A DNA stretch of 64,000 nt. Source: Streptomyces sannanensis (lineage in GTDB: Bacteria > Actinomycetota > Actinomycetes > Streptomycetales > Streptomycetaceae). The stretch lies in NCBI RefSeq assembly GCF_039536205.1, contig NZ_BAAAYL010000001.1:496001-560000 (forward strand). The letters are read 5' to 3'. Under the pieces are notes generated by a model. That model did not search any database, was not told where the DNA came from, and saw only the letters and a list, made by a program, of their open reading frames with translations. The position numbers were made by a program, and so were the translations under genes. Positions 1 through 9,303 of this stretch are shown in pieces (positions within the stretch are counted from its first letter, which is position 1; each line of letters opens with the position of its first letter).

Positions 1-63
1 TTCTCAGCCGGTCCTGGGCCGCGCCTGCCCCGTCGTCATTCCTCATCGATTGATCCCTGTCGA

Positions 64-570
64 TCAATGACGAAGAGCCCTGCCGACCTCCACGGTGATG
101 GTCCCCGACAGCTTGTGCGTGCTGCGCGCGGTCGCGGTGCCTGTCTTTCCGGCGGCGACGTTCTCGATCGTCACCACGGACAGATCCTGCAGTTCGTGGG
201 CCGGATTGAGGAAGTTCACCTGCACCAGGAACGACTTCGTGGAATCGGCGGTGTTCTTCGCGGAAACCTGAGTTGTGGTACGTCCTTCGCTGTCCGTCGT
301 CGGAGCGCCGAGCTTCACCTCGTTCTTGGCATTCACTCCTTGCTTGATCTCGTTGAACTTCTGCTGTGCCGAGGCCGTCGCCGAGGCGATGGCCTCGGAT
401 GCGCGGGAGGCCGCCGACGAGATGACCGACTTCGCGGACTCGGCCACGGAGGCGACCGCGGACGGGGTCTTGCTCGGAGCTCCCTCACCGCCCCCGCATC
501 CGCCGGCGCCGAAAGCCACGATGGTCGCCAGCACGGCGCTCGCCGCCACGTTTCCAGTTGCCGTTCTCAT
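64..570 (-). CDS. Putative secreted lipoprotein
   Basis: A 168-residue protein. The ATG at 570 is chosen over an upstream ATG because GGGAGG lies just before it and a signal peptide follows directly. Residues 1-25 form a lipoprotein signal ending in a GAGGC lipobox (Cys25), so the mature protein should be anchored to the outer face of the membrane. Residues 30-90 are rich in Ala, Ser and Glu and look helical. The last 80 residues look like a small beta domain of the FxLYD type (QVSAKNTAD, FLVQVNFLNP). This is a resemblance only, and I assign no function. The stop codon overlaps a short hairpin (ATTGATC/GATCAAT, about 50-68) that may end transcription. Confidence 0.7.
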   Translation of the reverse strand: MRTATGNVAASAVLATIVAFGAGGCGGGEGAPSKTPSAVASVAESAKSVISSAASRASEAIASATASAQQKFNEIKQGVNAKNEVKLGAPTTDSEGRTTTQVSAKNTADSTKSFLVQVNFLNPAHELQDLSVVTIENVAAGKTGTATARSTHKLSGTITVEVGRALRH

Positions 571-699
571 TTTGCCTCCCAGGGTCGGACGACCGCCGCC
601 CCCAGTCAATGAGGCCTCCCTCCTCGGCGCCCGTCCTGATAAGGCATTCGAGTGACTGCCGGGACGCACGCTGCTTCATGGCGTACCGGAGCCGGCGCC

Positions 700-1146
700 T
701 CACACGCTGACGTCCGGACGGACGATGACCACCGGGCAGGACGCATGAAGGGCGCACTGCTGACTCACCGAACCGAGCAGGGCCCGGCGGAAGCCGCCCC
801 GGCCCCGGCTGCCCACCACCAGCACCTCGGCGCCCTCTGCAGCGTCCAGCAGCACCTCGGCCGGGTTTCCCCGCACGAGCCGCTCACGCACCCGGGCGGC
901 GCCCTCCTCGCCGAGCACATTGCGGACCTCCTCGACGAGGCTCCGCTCCGCCGCCTCCTCGTCGAACTCGGTGTCCACCGCCGGAGCCGACCACCCGTGC
1001 GCTCCGGGCAGATCCCAGGCCGCCACCGCCTCCACGGTGCCCCCGATCAGAGCGGCGTGCCGGACCGCCCAGCGCAACGCCGCATGCGACGAAGGCGAGC
1101 CGTCGACACCCACCACGACGCGCGGAGCCGAACCCTTCCTGTCCAT
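700..1146 (-). CDS. Universal stress protein (UspA family)
   Basis: A 148-residue single-domain Usp. The N-terminus VVVGVDGSPSSHAALRWA is the first beta strand and helix of the fold. The C-terminal VVGSRGRGGFRRALLGSVSQQ matches the G-2x-G-9x-G(S/T) ATP-binding signature, so it probably binds ATP. The start is ATG 1146, preceded by AAGGGTGG. Such proteins in actinomycetes often sit in DevR/DosR-controlled dormancy clusters, and this one lies near ctaD and a DevS/DevR-like pair, which suggests a role in low-oxygen or redox stress. That role is inferred. Confidence 0.9.
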   Translation of the reverse strand: MDRKGSAPRVVVGVDGSPSSHAALRWAVRHAALIGGTVEAVAAWDLPGAHGWSAPAVDTEFDEEAAERSLVEEVRNVLGEEGAARVRERLVRGNPAEVLLDAAEGAEVLVVGSRGRGGFRRALLGSVSQQCALHASCPVVIVRPDVSV

Positions 1147-1260
1147 TGCCGTTCCACCCTTCTGCCGTCCCCCGCATTCCACGCTGCGCGACTCCGGGGC
1201 ATGTCGCCAGACGAGGACGGCCAGGAGCAGCACGAAAACGGCCGTCGCGGGTGACCGCCC

Positions 1261-1516
1261 TGAGGGCCGTACGACGGGCGGCTCGGCGACGGCAGCACCG
1301 CGGAGGTCGCGCTCGCCGTCGACGACCACTGGCACCACCGCGGTGTGGGCACCCTTCTCAGCTGCTTCTGGGCTCTCCCGTATGGCCGGTGATCTGCCGC
1401 AGCTCGCGGAGGCCGACCTCGATCCCGTTCTCGCCCGGCCGGACGGTGTCGAGGTGCTCGACGCCCGGCAGGCACACGACCCCTGTCTGCGCCGCCTCCA
1501 CCGAAGAACCAGGTGA
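1261..1516 (+). pseudogene. Remnant of a Pat-like GNAT/acyl-CoA synthetase protein
   Basis: Two short pieces in different frames resemble opposite ends of the large bifunctional proteins that join a GNAT acetyltransferase to an NDP-forming acyl-CoA synthetase. Bases 1264-1390 read AEVALAVDDHWHHRGVGTLL, the acetyl-CoA binding segment of a GNAT domain. Bases 1385-1516 read LAEADLDPVLARPDGVEVLDAR and end DPCLRRLHRRTR, which resembles the extreme C-terminus of the synthetase part. About 700 residues between them are missing and a stop precedes the first piece, so the gene is dead through internal deletion and frameshift. Confidence 0.55.
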
Positions 1517-1523
1517 CCGGGTG

Positions 1524-2063
1524 TCAGAGCCGGCCGGCGCGGCCGCGTGCGGCGACCGCGCGCATGCACGCCAGGAGCAGGAAGAGGGCACAGACCAGCG
1601 CACCGGCCAGGGCAGCCGTCATCGTGCCGGAGTGGCCGGCCGTGGCGATGACCGCCGCGGATGCCGTGCCGGCGACGAGGAGTCCCGACAGGGCCCAGGC
1701 CAGAAAGACGGCCCGGGACCTGTCCGGGGCGCCGACCGGCCCCGTACAGCGCAGGGCTTTCCAACGCCGGATCGACTCCTCCTCCTCGCGTCGCCGGCAG
1801 GTGCGGGCGCGCACAGCCAGGGTGGCCGTGAGCGCCGCACCCGCCGCGGCCACCGCGCAGACGGGCTGCCAGCTCCGCGCCACCAGCAGCACCAGGGCCA
1901 GCGCCGCACCTGTCGCCCAGCCGGTCACACAGGCCCAGGCGGCGAAGCGCCGGGACGGCAGACGGTCGTCCCCCGCCCGCAGGTCGACGACGGCGGGCAC
2001 GAACCAGACACAGCCGGACCCGCTGATCACCGCGGCTCCCAGTGCCAGCACCATATGAGACAT
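1524..2063 (-). CDS. Multi-pass membrane protein of unknown function
   Basis: A 179-residue protein starting at ATG 2063 behind GGAGGAGGAAG. It has about five hydrophobic segments, near residues 3-25, 44-62, 65-84, 120-140 and 145-165, with a basic and acidic linker (RARTCRRREEEESIRRWK) between the third and fourth. No catalytic motif is visible. Only 30 bases separate it from the stop of ctaD upstream on the same strand, so the two genes are probably cotranscribed. A role linked to the oxidase is possible but unproven. Confidence 0.75.
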   Translation of the reverse strand: MSHMVLALGAAVISGSGCVWFVPAVVDLRAGDDRLPSRRFAAWACVTGWATGAALALVLLVARSWQPVCAVAAAGAALTATLAVRARTCRRREEEESIRRWKALRCTGPVGAPDRSRAVFLAWALSGLLVAGTASAAVIATAGHSGTMTAALAGALVCALFLLLACMRAVAARGRAGRL

Positions 2064-2093
2064 CGCGCTTCCTCCTCCTGGCGTGCGGCTCGG

Positions 2094-3716
2094 TCAGCGA
2101 CTGACCAGTTCTGCGGCCGCCGCGGTCTCCGCGGCACCGATTTCGGGACGGTGCAGGTCGAGGGCCGGTGATTCGCTGCGGATGCGGGGCAGCATGGTGA
2201 AGTTGTGCCGGGGCGGCGGGCAGGAGGTGGCCCACTCGAGGGAGCGGCCGTAGCCCCACGGGTCGTCGACCTCGATCTTCTTGCCGTACTTGGCGGTCTT
2301 CCAGATGTTGTAGAAGAACGGCAGGAAGGACATGCCCAGCAGGAACGAGCTGATCGTCGAAACGGTGTTCAGCAGGGTGAAGCCGTCCGCGGCGAGATAG
2401 TCCGCGTACCGGCGCGGCATGCCCTCGGCACCCAGCCAGTGCTGCACCAGGAACGTCCCGTGGAAGCCGACCGTGAGGGTCCAGAAGGTGATCTTGCCGA
2501 GCCGTTCGTCCAGCATCTTGCCGGTCCACTTCGGCCACCAGAAGTGGAAGCCGGCGAACATCGCATACACCACCGTGCCGAAGAGCGTGTAGTGGAAGTG
2601 CGCCACCACGAAGTACGAGTCGGTCACATGGAAGTCCAGCGGCGGCGCCGCCAGAATCACTCCGGTCACTCCGCCGAAGACGAACGTGACCAGGAAGCCG
2701 GTGGCCCAGAGCATCGGGGTCTCGAAGGACAGCGATCCCTTCCACATGGTGCCGATCCAGTTGAAGAACTTCACACCGGTCGGTACCGCGATCAGGAAGG
2801 TCATGAAGGAGAAGAACGGCAGCAGCACACCGCCGGTGGCATACATGTGGTGCGCCCACACCGTCACCGACAGACCCGCGATCGCGATCGTGGCGCCGAC
2901 CAGGCCCATGTAACCGAACATCGGCTTACGGGAGAAGACCGGGATGACCTCGGAGACGATGCCGAAGAACGGCAGCGCGAGCACATAGACCTCGGGGTGG
3001 CCGAAGAACCAGAACAGGTGCTGCCACAGCAGCGCACCGCCGTTGGAGGCGTCGAAGATGTGCGAGCCGAACTTGCGGTCCATCTCCAGCGCGAGGAGCG
3101 CCGCGGCGAAGACCGGGAAGACCATCAGGATCAGCAGGGCGGTCAGCAGCACGTTCCAGGTGAAGATCGACATGCGGAACATGGTCATTCCGGGGGCGCG
3201 CATGCAGATGATCGTGGTGACGAAGTTGACGGCGCCCGCGATGCTGCCGAATCCGGACAGCGCCACGCCCATGATCCACAAGTCGGCGCCGAGTCCGGGC
3301 GAGTGGACGGCGTCCGACAACGGGGCGTAGGCGAACCAGCCGAAGTCGGCGGCGCCGCCGGGCGTGAGGAAGCCGCCCGCCGCGATCAGCGACCCGAAGA
3401 GGTACAGCCAGAACGACAGCATATTGAGCCGGGGAAAGGCCACATCGGGCGCGCCGATGTGCAGCGGCATGATCCAGTTGGCGAAGCCCGTGAAGAGCGG
3501 CATCGCGAACAGCAGCAGCATGACCGAGCCGTGCATCGTGAAGGCCTGGTTGAACTGCTCGTTCGACATGATCTGCATGCCGGGCCTGGCCAGTTCGGCA
3601 CGCATCAGCAGCGCCATGACGCCACCGACGATGAAGAAGAAGAACGCGGAGACGAGATAGAGCGTCCCGATCTTCTTGTGGTCCGTGGTGGTCAGCCAGT
3701 CCACCACGACGTGCAT
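2094..3716 (-). CDS. ctaD: Cytochrome c oxidase subunit I
   Basis: The catalytic subunit of an aa3-type haem-copper oxidase, about 540 residues and 12 transmembrane segments. Diagnostic motifs are present: [12 protein letters not shown] (CuB His and the His-Tyr cross-link), WAHHMY (CuB His pair) and [11 protein letters not shown] (haem a3 and a ligands). The start at ATG 3716 gives [15 protein letters not shown], the usual N-terminus of actinobacterial CtaD; the open frame continues upstream without homology. No ctaC, ctaE or ctaF is nearby, so this is probably a second ctaD copy outside the main oxidase operon. It sits divergently from the sensor kinase at 4005. Confidence 0.95.
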   Translation of the reverse strand: MHVVVDWLTTTDHKKIGTLYLVSAFFFFIVGGVMALLMRAELARPGMQIMSNEQFNQAFTMHGSVMLLLFAMPLFTGFANWIMPLHIGAPDVAFPRLNMLSFWLYLFGSLIAAGGFLTPGGAADFGWFAYAPLSDAVHSPGLGADLWIMGVALSGFGSIAGAVNFVTTIICMRAPGMTMFRMSIFTWNVLLTALLILMVFPVFAAALLALEMDRKFGSHIFDASNGGALLWQHLFWFFGHPEVYVLALPFFGIVSEVIPVFSRKPMFGYMGLVGATIAIAGLSVTVWAHHMYATGGVLLPFFSFMTFLIAVPTGVKFFNWIGTMWKGSLSFETPMLWATGFLVTFVFGGVTGVILAAPPLDFHVTDSYFVVAHFHYTLFGTVVYAMFAGFHFWWPKWTGKMLDERLGKITFWTLTVGFHGTFLVQHWLGAEGMPRRYADYLAADGFTLLNTVSTISSFLLGMSFLPFFYNIWKTAKYGKKIEVDDPWGYGRSLEWATSCPPPRHNFTMLPRIRSESPALDLHRPEIGAAETAAAAELVSR

Positions 3717-4004
3717 GCGGGATCTCTCGGCTTCTTCCCCTTGGCGGGGGCGGAGCTCGACCGCCTGCTTCTCTGATATCTGCAACCCGTCCACCGGCGG
3801 GCAACCTCCAACTCTGCGATGTTCGTGCGGGGCCGGGAAGGGACGCGGATACGGGGGACGCACGGCCTTCCCGGCCGCCGCCCAATGATCAACGGTGAGG
3901 AGGGAGGCCCCGATAGGGCCGTTCAGCCCCCCGGGTAGGGTCCATGGACCTTCCGTGCCGTGACATACGCTGATGCCCAGCAGGTACCTCAGGAAAGCGG
4001 AGAA

Positions 4005-5675
4005 ATGGCAGACACAGTGACAGACGGCCGGCATCCCTCATGGCCCCACCCACGGACGCCGGACCGTATGCACAGCCTGCTCGATGCCGTGATGAACCTG
4101 GGGCGGGGACTGGAACTGCCCCAGGTGCTGCGTGGCATCGTCGAAGCGGCGGTGACCCTGACGGACGCGGAGTACGGAGCGCTGGGCGTCGTCGGTGACG
4201 GTCAGCGGCTGTCACAGTTCCTGCCGGTGGGCATGGCCGACGAGATGGTGGCCGCGATCGGTCAGACACCGTGCGGGCGCGGCATTCTCGGTGAACTGAT
4301 CCACAATCCCGTGCCGCTGCGGCTCGACGACCTGAGCCAGCACCGCAACAGCTACGGCTTCCCCGCCCATCACCCGCCCATGCGTACGTTCCTGGGTGTC
4401 CCCGTCCGGGTGCGCGACGAGGTCTTCGGCAACCTCTACCTCACCGAGAAGCGCGGTGGCCGAGGCTTCGACGCCGACGACGAGGCCGTACTGACGACGC
4501 TGTCCATCGCGGCCGGAGTGGCCATCGACAACGCCCGTATGTACCACGAGAGCCGACGCCGGGAGCGCTGGCTGGAGGCACTGGGCGAGATCACCCGCAG
4601 CCTGCTCTCCGGCATCGGCGCCGACCATGTGCTGCGGCTGATCGCCGAACGGGCCAGGGATGTCGCGGGCGCGGACGCGGCGGCCGTACTGCTCCCGGAC
4701 CCGGAGGAACCGGGCCGACTGGCGGTTCGGGTGGCCTGCGGCCACGACGCGGATCGCATGAGCCGGCTGGCCGTTCCCGTGCGGGGCTCACTCTCCGGCA
4801 TGGCCGCGCACGACGGCCGGCCCGCGGTCAGCGCCGATCTCTCCACCGACCCCCGCGGGAACGCACTCGGGGACGACAGGGCGGCCTACGGGCCGACCGT
4901 GGCAGTGCCCCTCCCGGTCGGTGCTTCCGCATCCGGTGCCCTGCGGCTGAGCCGCCTGTCGGGCGGACCGGAGTTCGACGCCACCGAGGTGCAGCTGATC
5001 TCCGGCTTCGCCGGCCAGGCCGCCCTCGCCCTCGAACTCGCCCAGCGCAGGGCCGAGTCCGAGGAACTGGCCCTGATGCACGACCGGGACCGTATCGCCC
5101 GGGATCTGCACGACCTGGCCATCCAGCGGCTCTTCGCCACCGGGATGACCCTGCAGAGCGCACAGCGGGGCATCGAGCGCCCGGAAATGGCCGAGCGGGT
5201 CGGCCGGGCCGTGCGCGACCTCGACACGACCATCGACATCATCAGGTCCACCATCTTCGACCTGCGCTCCGACACGGACGACCGGGGCGGACCCGGAGTG
5301 CGCCGGCGGATGGCCGAGACCGCGCGCTCGGCCACCCAGTCCCTGGGGTTCACACCGTCGCTGCTGGTGAACGGTCCCGTGGACACCAACATCAGCGCGG
5401 AACTCGCCGAGCACGTCCTGGCGGTGGCCACCGAGGCGCTCAGCAATGCCGCCCGGCACGCCGCCGCACGCCGGGTGGACATCGTGCTGACGGCCGAGAA
5501 GGAGATCACGCTCACGGTGACCGACGACGGGGTGGGCATCGGCAGCGCCACACCCACGGGCGGTCTGACCAATATGCGGGAACGAGCCGAACTCCTCGGC
5601 GGTTCCCTGACCGTCACCTCTCCACCGGCCGGCGGGACCCGGATCGAGTGGCGCGTACCGCTGCCCGCGAACTGA
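4005..5675 (+). CDS. GAF-domain sensor histidine kinase (DevS/DosS-like)
   Basis: About 556 residues with two tandem GAF domains (roughly 20-180 and 200-350), then a HisKA_3 dimerisation domain and a HATPase domain. The phosphoacceptor lies in [16 protein letters not shown] (about His369). The ATP-binding region shows [10 protein letters not shown] and TDDGVGIG and ends [11 protein letters not shown]. This order matches DevS/DosS, where the first GAF binds haem and senses O2, NO or CO; haem binding here is inferred. The start is ATG 4005, with AGGAAAG upstream; a GTG at 3960 is possible but lacks a clear ribosome site. The gene converges with the response regulator at 5683-6387, its likely partner. 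Confidence 0.9.
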   Translation: MADTVTDGRHPSWPHPRTPDRMHSLLDAVMNLGRGLELPQVLRGIVEAAVTLTDAEYGALGVVGDGQRLSQFLPVGMADEMVAAIGQTPCGRGILGELIHNPVPLRLDDLSQHRNSYGFPAHHPPMRTFLGVPVRVRDEVFGNLYLTEKRGGRGFDADDEAVLTTLSIAAGVAIDNARMYHESRRRERWLEALGEITRSLLSGIGADHVLRLIAERARDVAGADAAAVLLPDPEEPGRLAVRVACGHDADRMSRLAVPVRGSLSGMAAHDGRPAVSADLSTDPRGNALGDDRAAYGPTVAVPLPVGASASGALRLSRLSGGPEFDATEVQLISGFAGQAALALELAQRRAESEELALMHDRDRIARDLHDLAIQRLFATGMTLQSAQRGIERPEMAERVGRAVRDLDTTIDIIRSTIFDLRSDTDDRGGPGVRRRMAETARSATQSLGFTPSLLVNGPVDTNISAELAEHVLAVATEALSNAARHAAARRVDIVLTAEKEITLTVTDDGVGIGSATPTGGLTNMRERAELLGGSLTVTSPPAGGTRIEWRVPLPAN

Positions 5676-5682
5676 AGCAGGA

Positions 5683-6387
5683 TCAGCCGGCGTCCGCGGC
5701 CCGCTGCTCCCGGGCCTTCTCCGCGATCATCGCCGCCTGGACCCGACGGCCCACACCCAGCTTCGACAGGATGGAGGAGATCCGGTTCTTGACGGTCTTC
5801 TCCGCCAGGAACAGCCGCTCGCCGATCTGCCGGTTGGTCAGCCCCTCACCGATGAGTTCCAGGATTTCGTGCTCGCGCGGGGACAGCCGGTCCAGCCGGC
5901 TGGGTGTCGGCGCGGGCTGCGGGGTCGTCAGCCGGGACATCACCCGCGTCACCGCGCGGGGATCCAGCATCGACTTCCCCGCCGCGACCGTCCGGATGGC
6001 GGTGATCAGCTCCGAGCCCCCGATGCGCTTGAGGACATAGCCGGAGGCGCCCGCCATGATGGCGCCGAAGAGGGCCTCGTCGTCGTCGAAGGACGTCAGC
6101 ATCAGGCAGGCCAGTTCGGGCATGCTCGCCCGGAGTTCACGGCACACCTCGACACCCTGGTGGTCGCCGGCCCCGTCCCTGTCACCGCCGAGCCGTACGT
6201 CGAGGACCGCCACCTGCGGCCGTGCGGCGGGCACCCGGGCGAGGGCTTCCCGCGCGTCGGACGCCTCACCCACCACGACCATGTCCGGCTCGGCCTCCAG
6301 CAGATCGCGCACCCCCCGTCGTACCACCTCGTGGTCGTCGAGCAGGAAGATCCGCAGCGGGGCGGCAGGAATGTCATCAGTATTCAT
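5683..6387 (-). CDS. NarL/FixJ-family response regulator (DevR/DosR-like)
   Basis: A 234-residue protein with a receiver domain (LLDDHEVVRRGV, phosphoacceptor about Asp63 in VLDVRLGG, Lys in YVLKR) and a LuxR-type DNA-binding domain (LSPREHEILELIGEGLTNRQ and LAEKTVKNRISSILSKLGV). The family partner is the HisKA_3 kinase that ends eight bases away on the other strand. The pair probably controls the surrounding redox and stress genes, as DosR does in mycobacteria. An insert after the phosphoacceptor (GGDRDGAGDHQG) lengthens the receiver slightly and is seen in streptomycete DevR-like proteins. Confidence 0.92.
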   Translation of the reverse strand: MNTDDIPAAPLRIFLLDDHEVVRRGVRDLLEAEPDMVVVGEASDAREALARVPAARPQVAVLDVRLGGDRDGAGDHQGVEVCRELRASMPELACLMLTSFDDDEALFGAIMAGASGYVLKRIGGSELITAIRTVAAGKSMLDPRAVTRVMSRLTTPQPAPTPSRLDRLSPREHEILELIGEGLTNRQIGERLFLAEKTVKNRISSILSKLGVGRRVQAAMIAEKAREQRAADAG

Positions 6388-6436
6388 GAGAGTGCTTCAG
6401 GCCAGGGGACGGAACGGACAGGGACGGAACGGCGTG

Positions 6437-7126
6437 TCATACGAGCAGTGACTGCCAGTATGACCAGAACCGGACCGCGATCAGCATGACGATACTCAGG
6501 AGCCAGGCGACGGGCACAGCCCAGTGGAACTCCATCAGACCGATCACCAGCCGGCGCGGCGCCGGTACGATGCCGTGCCTCAGATTGTGCACGGTGGTGT
6601 ACCAGAACATCGTGACGGTGACGGCCCAGGCCAGGCAGCACCACAGGCACAGGGCGCCGATCACGTAGAGCGCCTGTGTCATCAGCCACATGCAGAAGAC
6701 CGCCCCGAAGAGCGTGCCCAGGTTCAGCCCGATCCAGAGCCAGCCCGGGAATCGTGCACCGACCAGCAGCGCGACGCCGACCATGACCACCACGGGATAG
6801 GCCACCAGCCCCAGCAGCGGGTTGGGGAAGCCGAACACGGAGGCCTGGTCGCTGAGCATCACATTGGTGCACGACAGGACGGGACCGATGCTGCACGAGG
6901 GACGGAAGTCCGGATTCTCGGCCAGTCTCATCTTGTCGATGGTGATCACGAACGAGGCCAGGATGCCGAGCGCCCCGGTGACCGTCAGCAGCCAGGCGAA
7001 GGCGCGTCCGGCCCCGGTCGTGCGCCGCGCGGCGCCCTCCGTCCGCGCGTCCGCTCCCGGGCGGACGATCGTACGCACTTCGCCGGTCGTCGCAGTGTCC
7101 CGCACGGCGGACAGGTCACCTCGCAC
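6437..7126 (-). CDS. Vitamin K epoxide reductase (VKOR) family membrane protein
   Basis: About 229 residues and five hydrophobic segments. The VKOR signature is present: a loop Cys pair in CSIGPVLSCTNVML and the active CxxC in GALCLWCCLAW near the cytoplasmic edge of a helix. Bacterial VKOR proteins reoxidise DsbA-like proteins, passing electrons to menaquinone, so this enzyme probably supports disulfide formation outside the membrane. The start is GTG 7126 behind GGAGG with a five-base spacer; it overlaps the stop of the upstream gene by 11 bases, pointing to translational coupling. A second in-frame GTG at 7105 is an alternative. Confidence 0.88.
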   Translation of the reverse strand: MRGDLSAVRDTATTGEVRTIVRPGADARTEGAARRTTGAGRAFAWLLTVTGALGILASFVITIDKMRLAENPDFRPSCSIGPVLSCTNVMLSDQASVFGFPNPLLGLVAYPVVVMVGVALLVGARFPGWLWIGLNLGTLFGAVFCMWLMTQALYVIGALCLWCCLAWAVTVTMFWYTTVHNLRHGIVPAPRRLVIGLMEFHWAVPVAWLLSIVMLIAVRFWSYWQSLLV

Positions 7127-7637
7127 ACAAGCCTCCGCGGGTCCCCCGGGCGGGCGCCGGGGCGTCGGTCCGGCGGGCGCCGGCCGGCCAGACGACGTCG
7201 ACCGGAATGCCCCGGGCACGGGCGAAGGCCACCAGGTGCGCCGTGGCGTCCCGGCCGTTGGACGGCGATCCGTCCCACACGGCCAGCAGACGGCGGGAGG
7301 CGGTGATCATCTTTTCGTCGGCCGCCACGCATGCGTGGCGGTCCTCCGGGTCGTACGGCAACAGGCGCACCTGCTCGGCCAGTACCAGAAGCTCTCCTGC
7401 CGCGGGCCGGTCGCGTCCGGGCAGCATGGCAGGCACGGACTGCTGCGTGGGCAGAAGCACGACCAACTGCCGCCCCGCGGCGCGGACAGCCCGGCCGAAG
7501 ACCACCGGGAGCCCCGCCCCGGCGCGCACCAGTCCGGTCGCGCGCTCCGCCACCCGGTCCAGCAGCGTGGCCAGTTCCCTCTCCACCAGCTCCAGTGTGT
7601 CCAGGGTCAGATCCGCATGCCCCACCGCTGCGATCAC
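7116..7637 (-). CDS. Conserved hypothetical, possible SLOG-type Rossmann protein
   Basis: A 173-residue soluble protein. The C-terminal half, with DEKMITASRRLLAVWDGSPS followed by ATAHLVAFARARGIPVDVVWP, looks like the nucleotide-binding Rossmann segment of the SLOG (DprA/LOG-related) superfamily, where a similar Gly-rich turn and VVAYAR-type helix occur. The N-terminal part (TLDTLELVERELATLLDRV) is helical. I do not recognise the exact family and the link to SLOG is by pattern only. It is translationally coupled to the VKOR gene downstream. Ligand and role are unknown. Confidence 0.6.
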   Translation of the reverse strand: MIAAVGHADLTLDTLELVERELATLLDRVAERATGLVRAGAGLPVVFGRAVRAAGRQLVVLLPTQQSVPAMLPGRDRPAAGELLVLAEQVRLLPYDPEDRHACVAADEKMITASRRLLAVWDGSPSNGRDATAHLVAFARARGIPVDVVWPAGARRTDAPAPARGTRGGLCAR

Positions 7638-7786
7638 CGCTCAACTCCGTCCGCTCTCATCCGTGTCCGCGACGGCCGCCGACAGGCTTCGACCGCCACC
7701 GGCCGGGGGAGGTACCGGTGGCGGTCGATGCCAGTCAACAGGGGAGGTGATCTGCGCTGGTAGGGGCCGAACGGCCCTAAGAGCAC

Positions 7787-8314
7787 CTACTCCTCGGGGG
7801 CCGGCTGCGACGCCAGATGCCTGGCCCGCCGGCTGAGCACGGCCGCCGCCGCGGCAGCCCCGCCGACGAAGGCCAGCGCCACGGTCCACGGCTGGTCCAG
7901 GACACGGCCGGTGGCGTGGTCGAGCGAGTAGCGCCCGGCGCCCGCCAGGCCGATGCCGGCTGCGACGAAGCCGAGGAAGGCAGGGTATTCCAAGCCTCCG
8001 CTCTGTGCGAAGAAGCCCGCGGGCGCGTGCACGGCCGCCGCGCCCGCCATGGCGCCCGCCGCCGAGGCCCCGGCCACCGGCGTGGCGAGACCGAGGACCA
8101 GCAGTGCCCCGCCGCCCGCCTCACCGAGCCCCGCGGCGATCGCGCTCAGCTTGCCCGGGGTGAAGCCCATGGCCTCCATCGCCTTGGCGGTGCCGCCGAG
8201 GCCGTGGCCGCCGAACCAGCCGAAGAGCTTCTGCGCTCCGTGCGCCGCCAGCACCGCGCCGGTGCCGGTCCTCAGGACGAGCAGGCCGAGGTCGCGACGG
8301 TTGCCGAATGCCAT
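7787..8314 (-). CDS. DoxX family membrane protein
   Basis: A 175-residue protein with the DoxX pattern: RTGTGAVLAAHGAQKLFGWFGG near the N-terminus followed by four hydrophobic helices and GGALLVLGLATPVAG. DoxX proteins are small quinone- or thiosulfate-linked membrane proteins and in mycobacteria form part of an oxidoreductase complex with SodA and SseA. No such partners are here. A Gly/Ala-rich fifth segment (ALAFVGGAAAAAAVL) lies near the C-terminus. ATG 8314 is the first start. It sits in the same redox-flavoured block as the VKOR and stress proteins. Confidence 0.88.
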   Translation of the reverse strand: MAFGNRRDLGLLVLRTGTGAVLAAHGAQKLFGWFGGHGLGGTAKAMEAMGFTPGKLSAIAAGLGEAGGGALLVLGLATPVAGASAAGAMAGAAAVHAPAGFFAQSGGLEYPAFLGFVAAGIGLAGAGRYSLDHATGRVLDQPWTVALAFVGGAAAAAAVLSRRARHLASQPAPEE

Positions 8315-8581
8315 GGACGTCTCCCGGTGAGCGTGGACCGTGCTGGATGCCGCACCCCTCCACTCTCCGGCGGAGACGGTGCGGAGCGGCGGTCTTGTTG
8401 GGCCGACCGGGTCGTGTGACAGCTGACGTCCCCCGCGTCACGACCGGCGCACCCGCCATCTCGACGCTGCTCTCCATCCGCGCCTCTCAGCACCCCGGAT
8501 TCGACCGGCAGGTCTTCCAGTTCAGCGGTCCCGTCCCGGCGGAACGGAGCGTGCGTTACGTACCCGAGCGGGGGAACCGTC

Positions 8582-8757
8582 ATGTCTGCCTGGCTGCACC
8601 GCGGTGAGCGGGCACCGCTCTACAATCCGGCATTCGGCGACACCGCGCTCGCCGAAGGCCGCCAGGACATGCTCCTGGGCCGCTGGGAGGGAGCCCGCGA
8701 CCTACGACACGGGGCCCACACGACTGGGACAGGCGCGCACACCGGGTCAGCGCTGAT
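8582..8757 (+). pseudogene. Frameshifted N-terminal fragment of an unnamed conserved protein
   Basis: Starting at ATG 8582, with GGGGG upstream, the frame encodes MSAWLHRGERAPLYNPAFG and ALAEGRQDMLLGRWEGARDL. I associate this opening with a conserved streptomycete protein of unknown function. From about 8722 the expected continuation DWDRRAHRVSAD is found in a different frame, so there is at least one frameshift. After that the gene runs into the 3' end of the YbhB gene on the other strand and is lost. Only about 58 codons remain. Confidence 0.5.
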
Positions 8758-9199
8758 ACGTCCCCATCAGCGTGCCGCCGGCCAGCTCCCTTCCCTTCAG
8801 CGCGCGGTGCACTGCGTCGCTCTTCGCCCGGCCGTGCAGCGGGAGCGGCTCGGACACCGCCCACAGGCGGAAGAAGTAGCGGTGCGGCCCGTGCCCCGGG
8901 GGAGGCATCGGCCCGGCCCAGCCCACTCGGCCGAAGTCGTTCGGCCACTCGTGGCCGCCCGGGGGTGTCTCGCCCTCCGCCACTCCCGAGCTCGCCGGAT
9001 CGATACCGGTGACCAGCCAGTGGAGAAACGTCCCCCCGGGGGCGTCCGGGTCCTCGCACAGCAGGACCAGTTCCGCGGTGCCCTCCGGCGCCGCCGACCA
9101 GGACAGGGCCGGCGAGATGTCCTGCCCCTCGCCGCTGTGGCGACGCGGGATCTCCTGGTGATCGCCGAATGCCGTGCTCATGAGCTCGATTCCAGTCAT
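8747..9199 (-). CDS. YbhB/YbcL (PEBP, Raf kinase inhibitor-like) family protein
   Basis: A 150-residue cytoplasmic protein of the phosphatidylethanolamine-binding fold. Family hallmarks are the N-terminal SPALSWSAAPEGTAELVLLC, the anion-site segment DPDAPGGTFLHWLVTGI and the GYxGPxPP-like GWAGPMPPPGHGPHRYFFRLWA. ATG 9199 gives the usual opening MTGIELMSTAF. Bacterial members have no settled function; they bind small anions or phospholipid head groups. The neighbour at 9304 is transcribed divergently. Confidence 0.9.
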   Translation of the reverse strand: MTGIELMSTAFGDHQEIPRRHSGEGQDISPALSWSAAPEGTAELVLLCEDPDAPGGTFLHWLVTGIDPASSGVAEGETPPGGHEWPNDFGRVGWAGPMPPPGHGPHRYFFRLWAVSEPLPLHGRAKSDAVHRALKGRELAGGTLMGTYQR

Positions 9200-9303
9200 G
9201 CGCGCGGCCATACCCGCAACGGCACGCGCAGCACCGGTCCTGCCGCGCGAAGAACCCGATCGGCCGAGTCCGGTCAGGGTCACGAACCGGGTATGCGCAC
9301 GAC

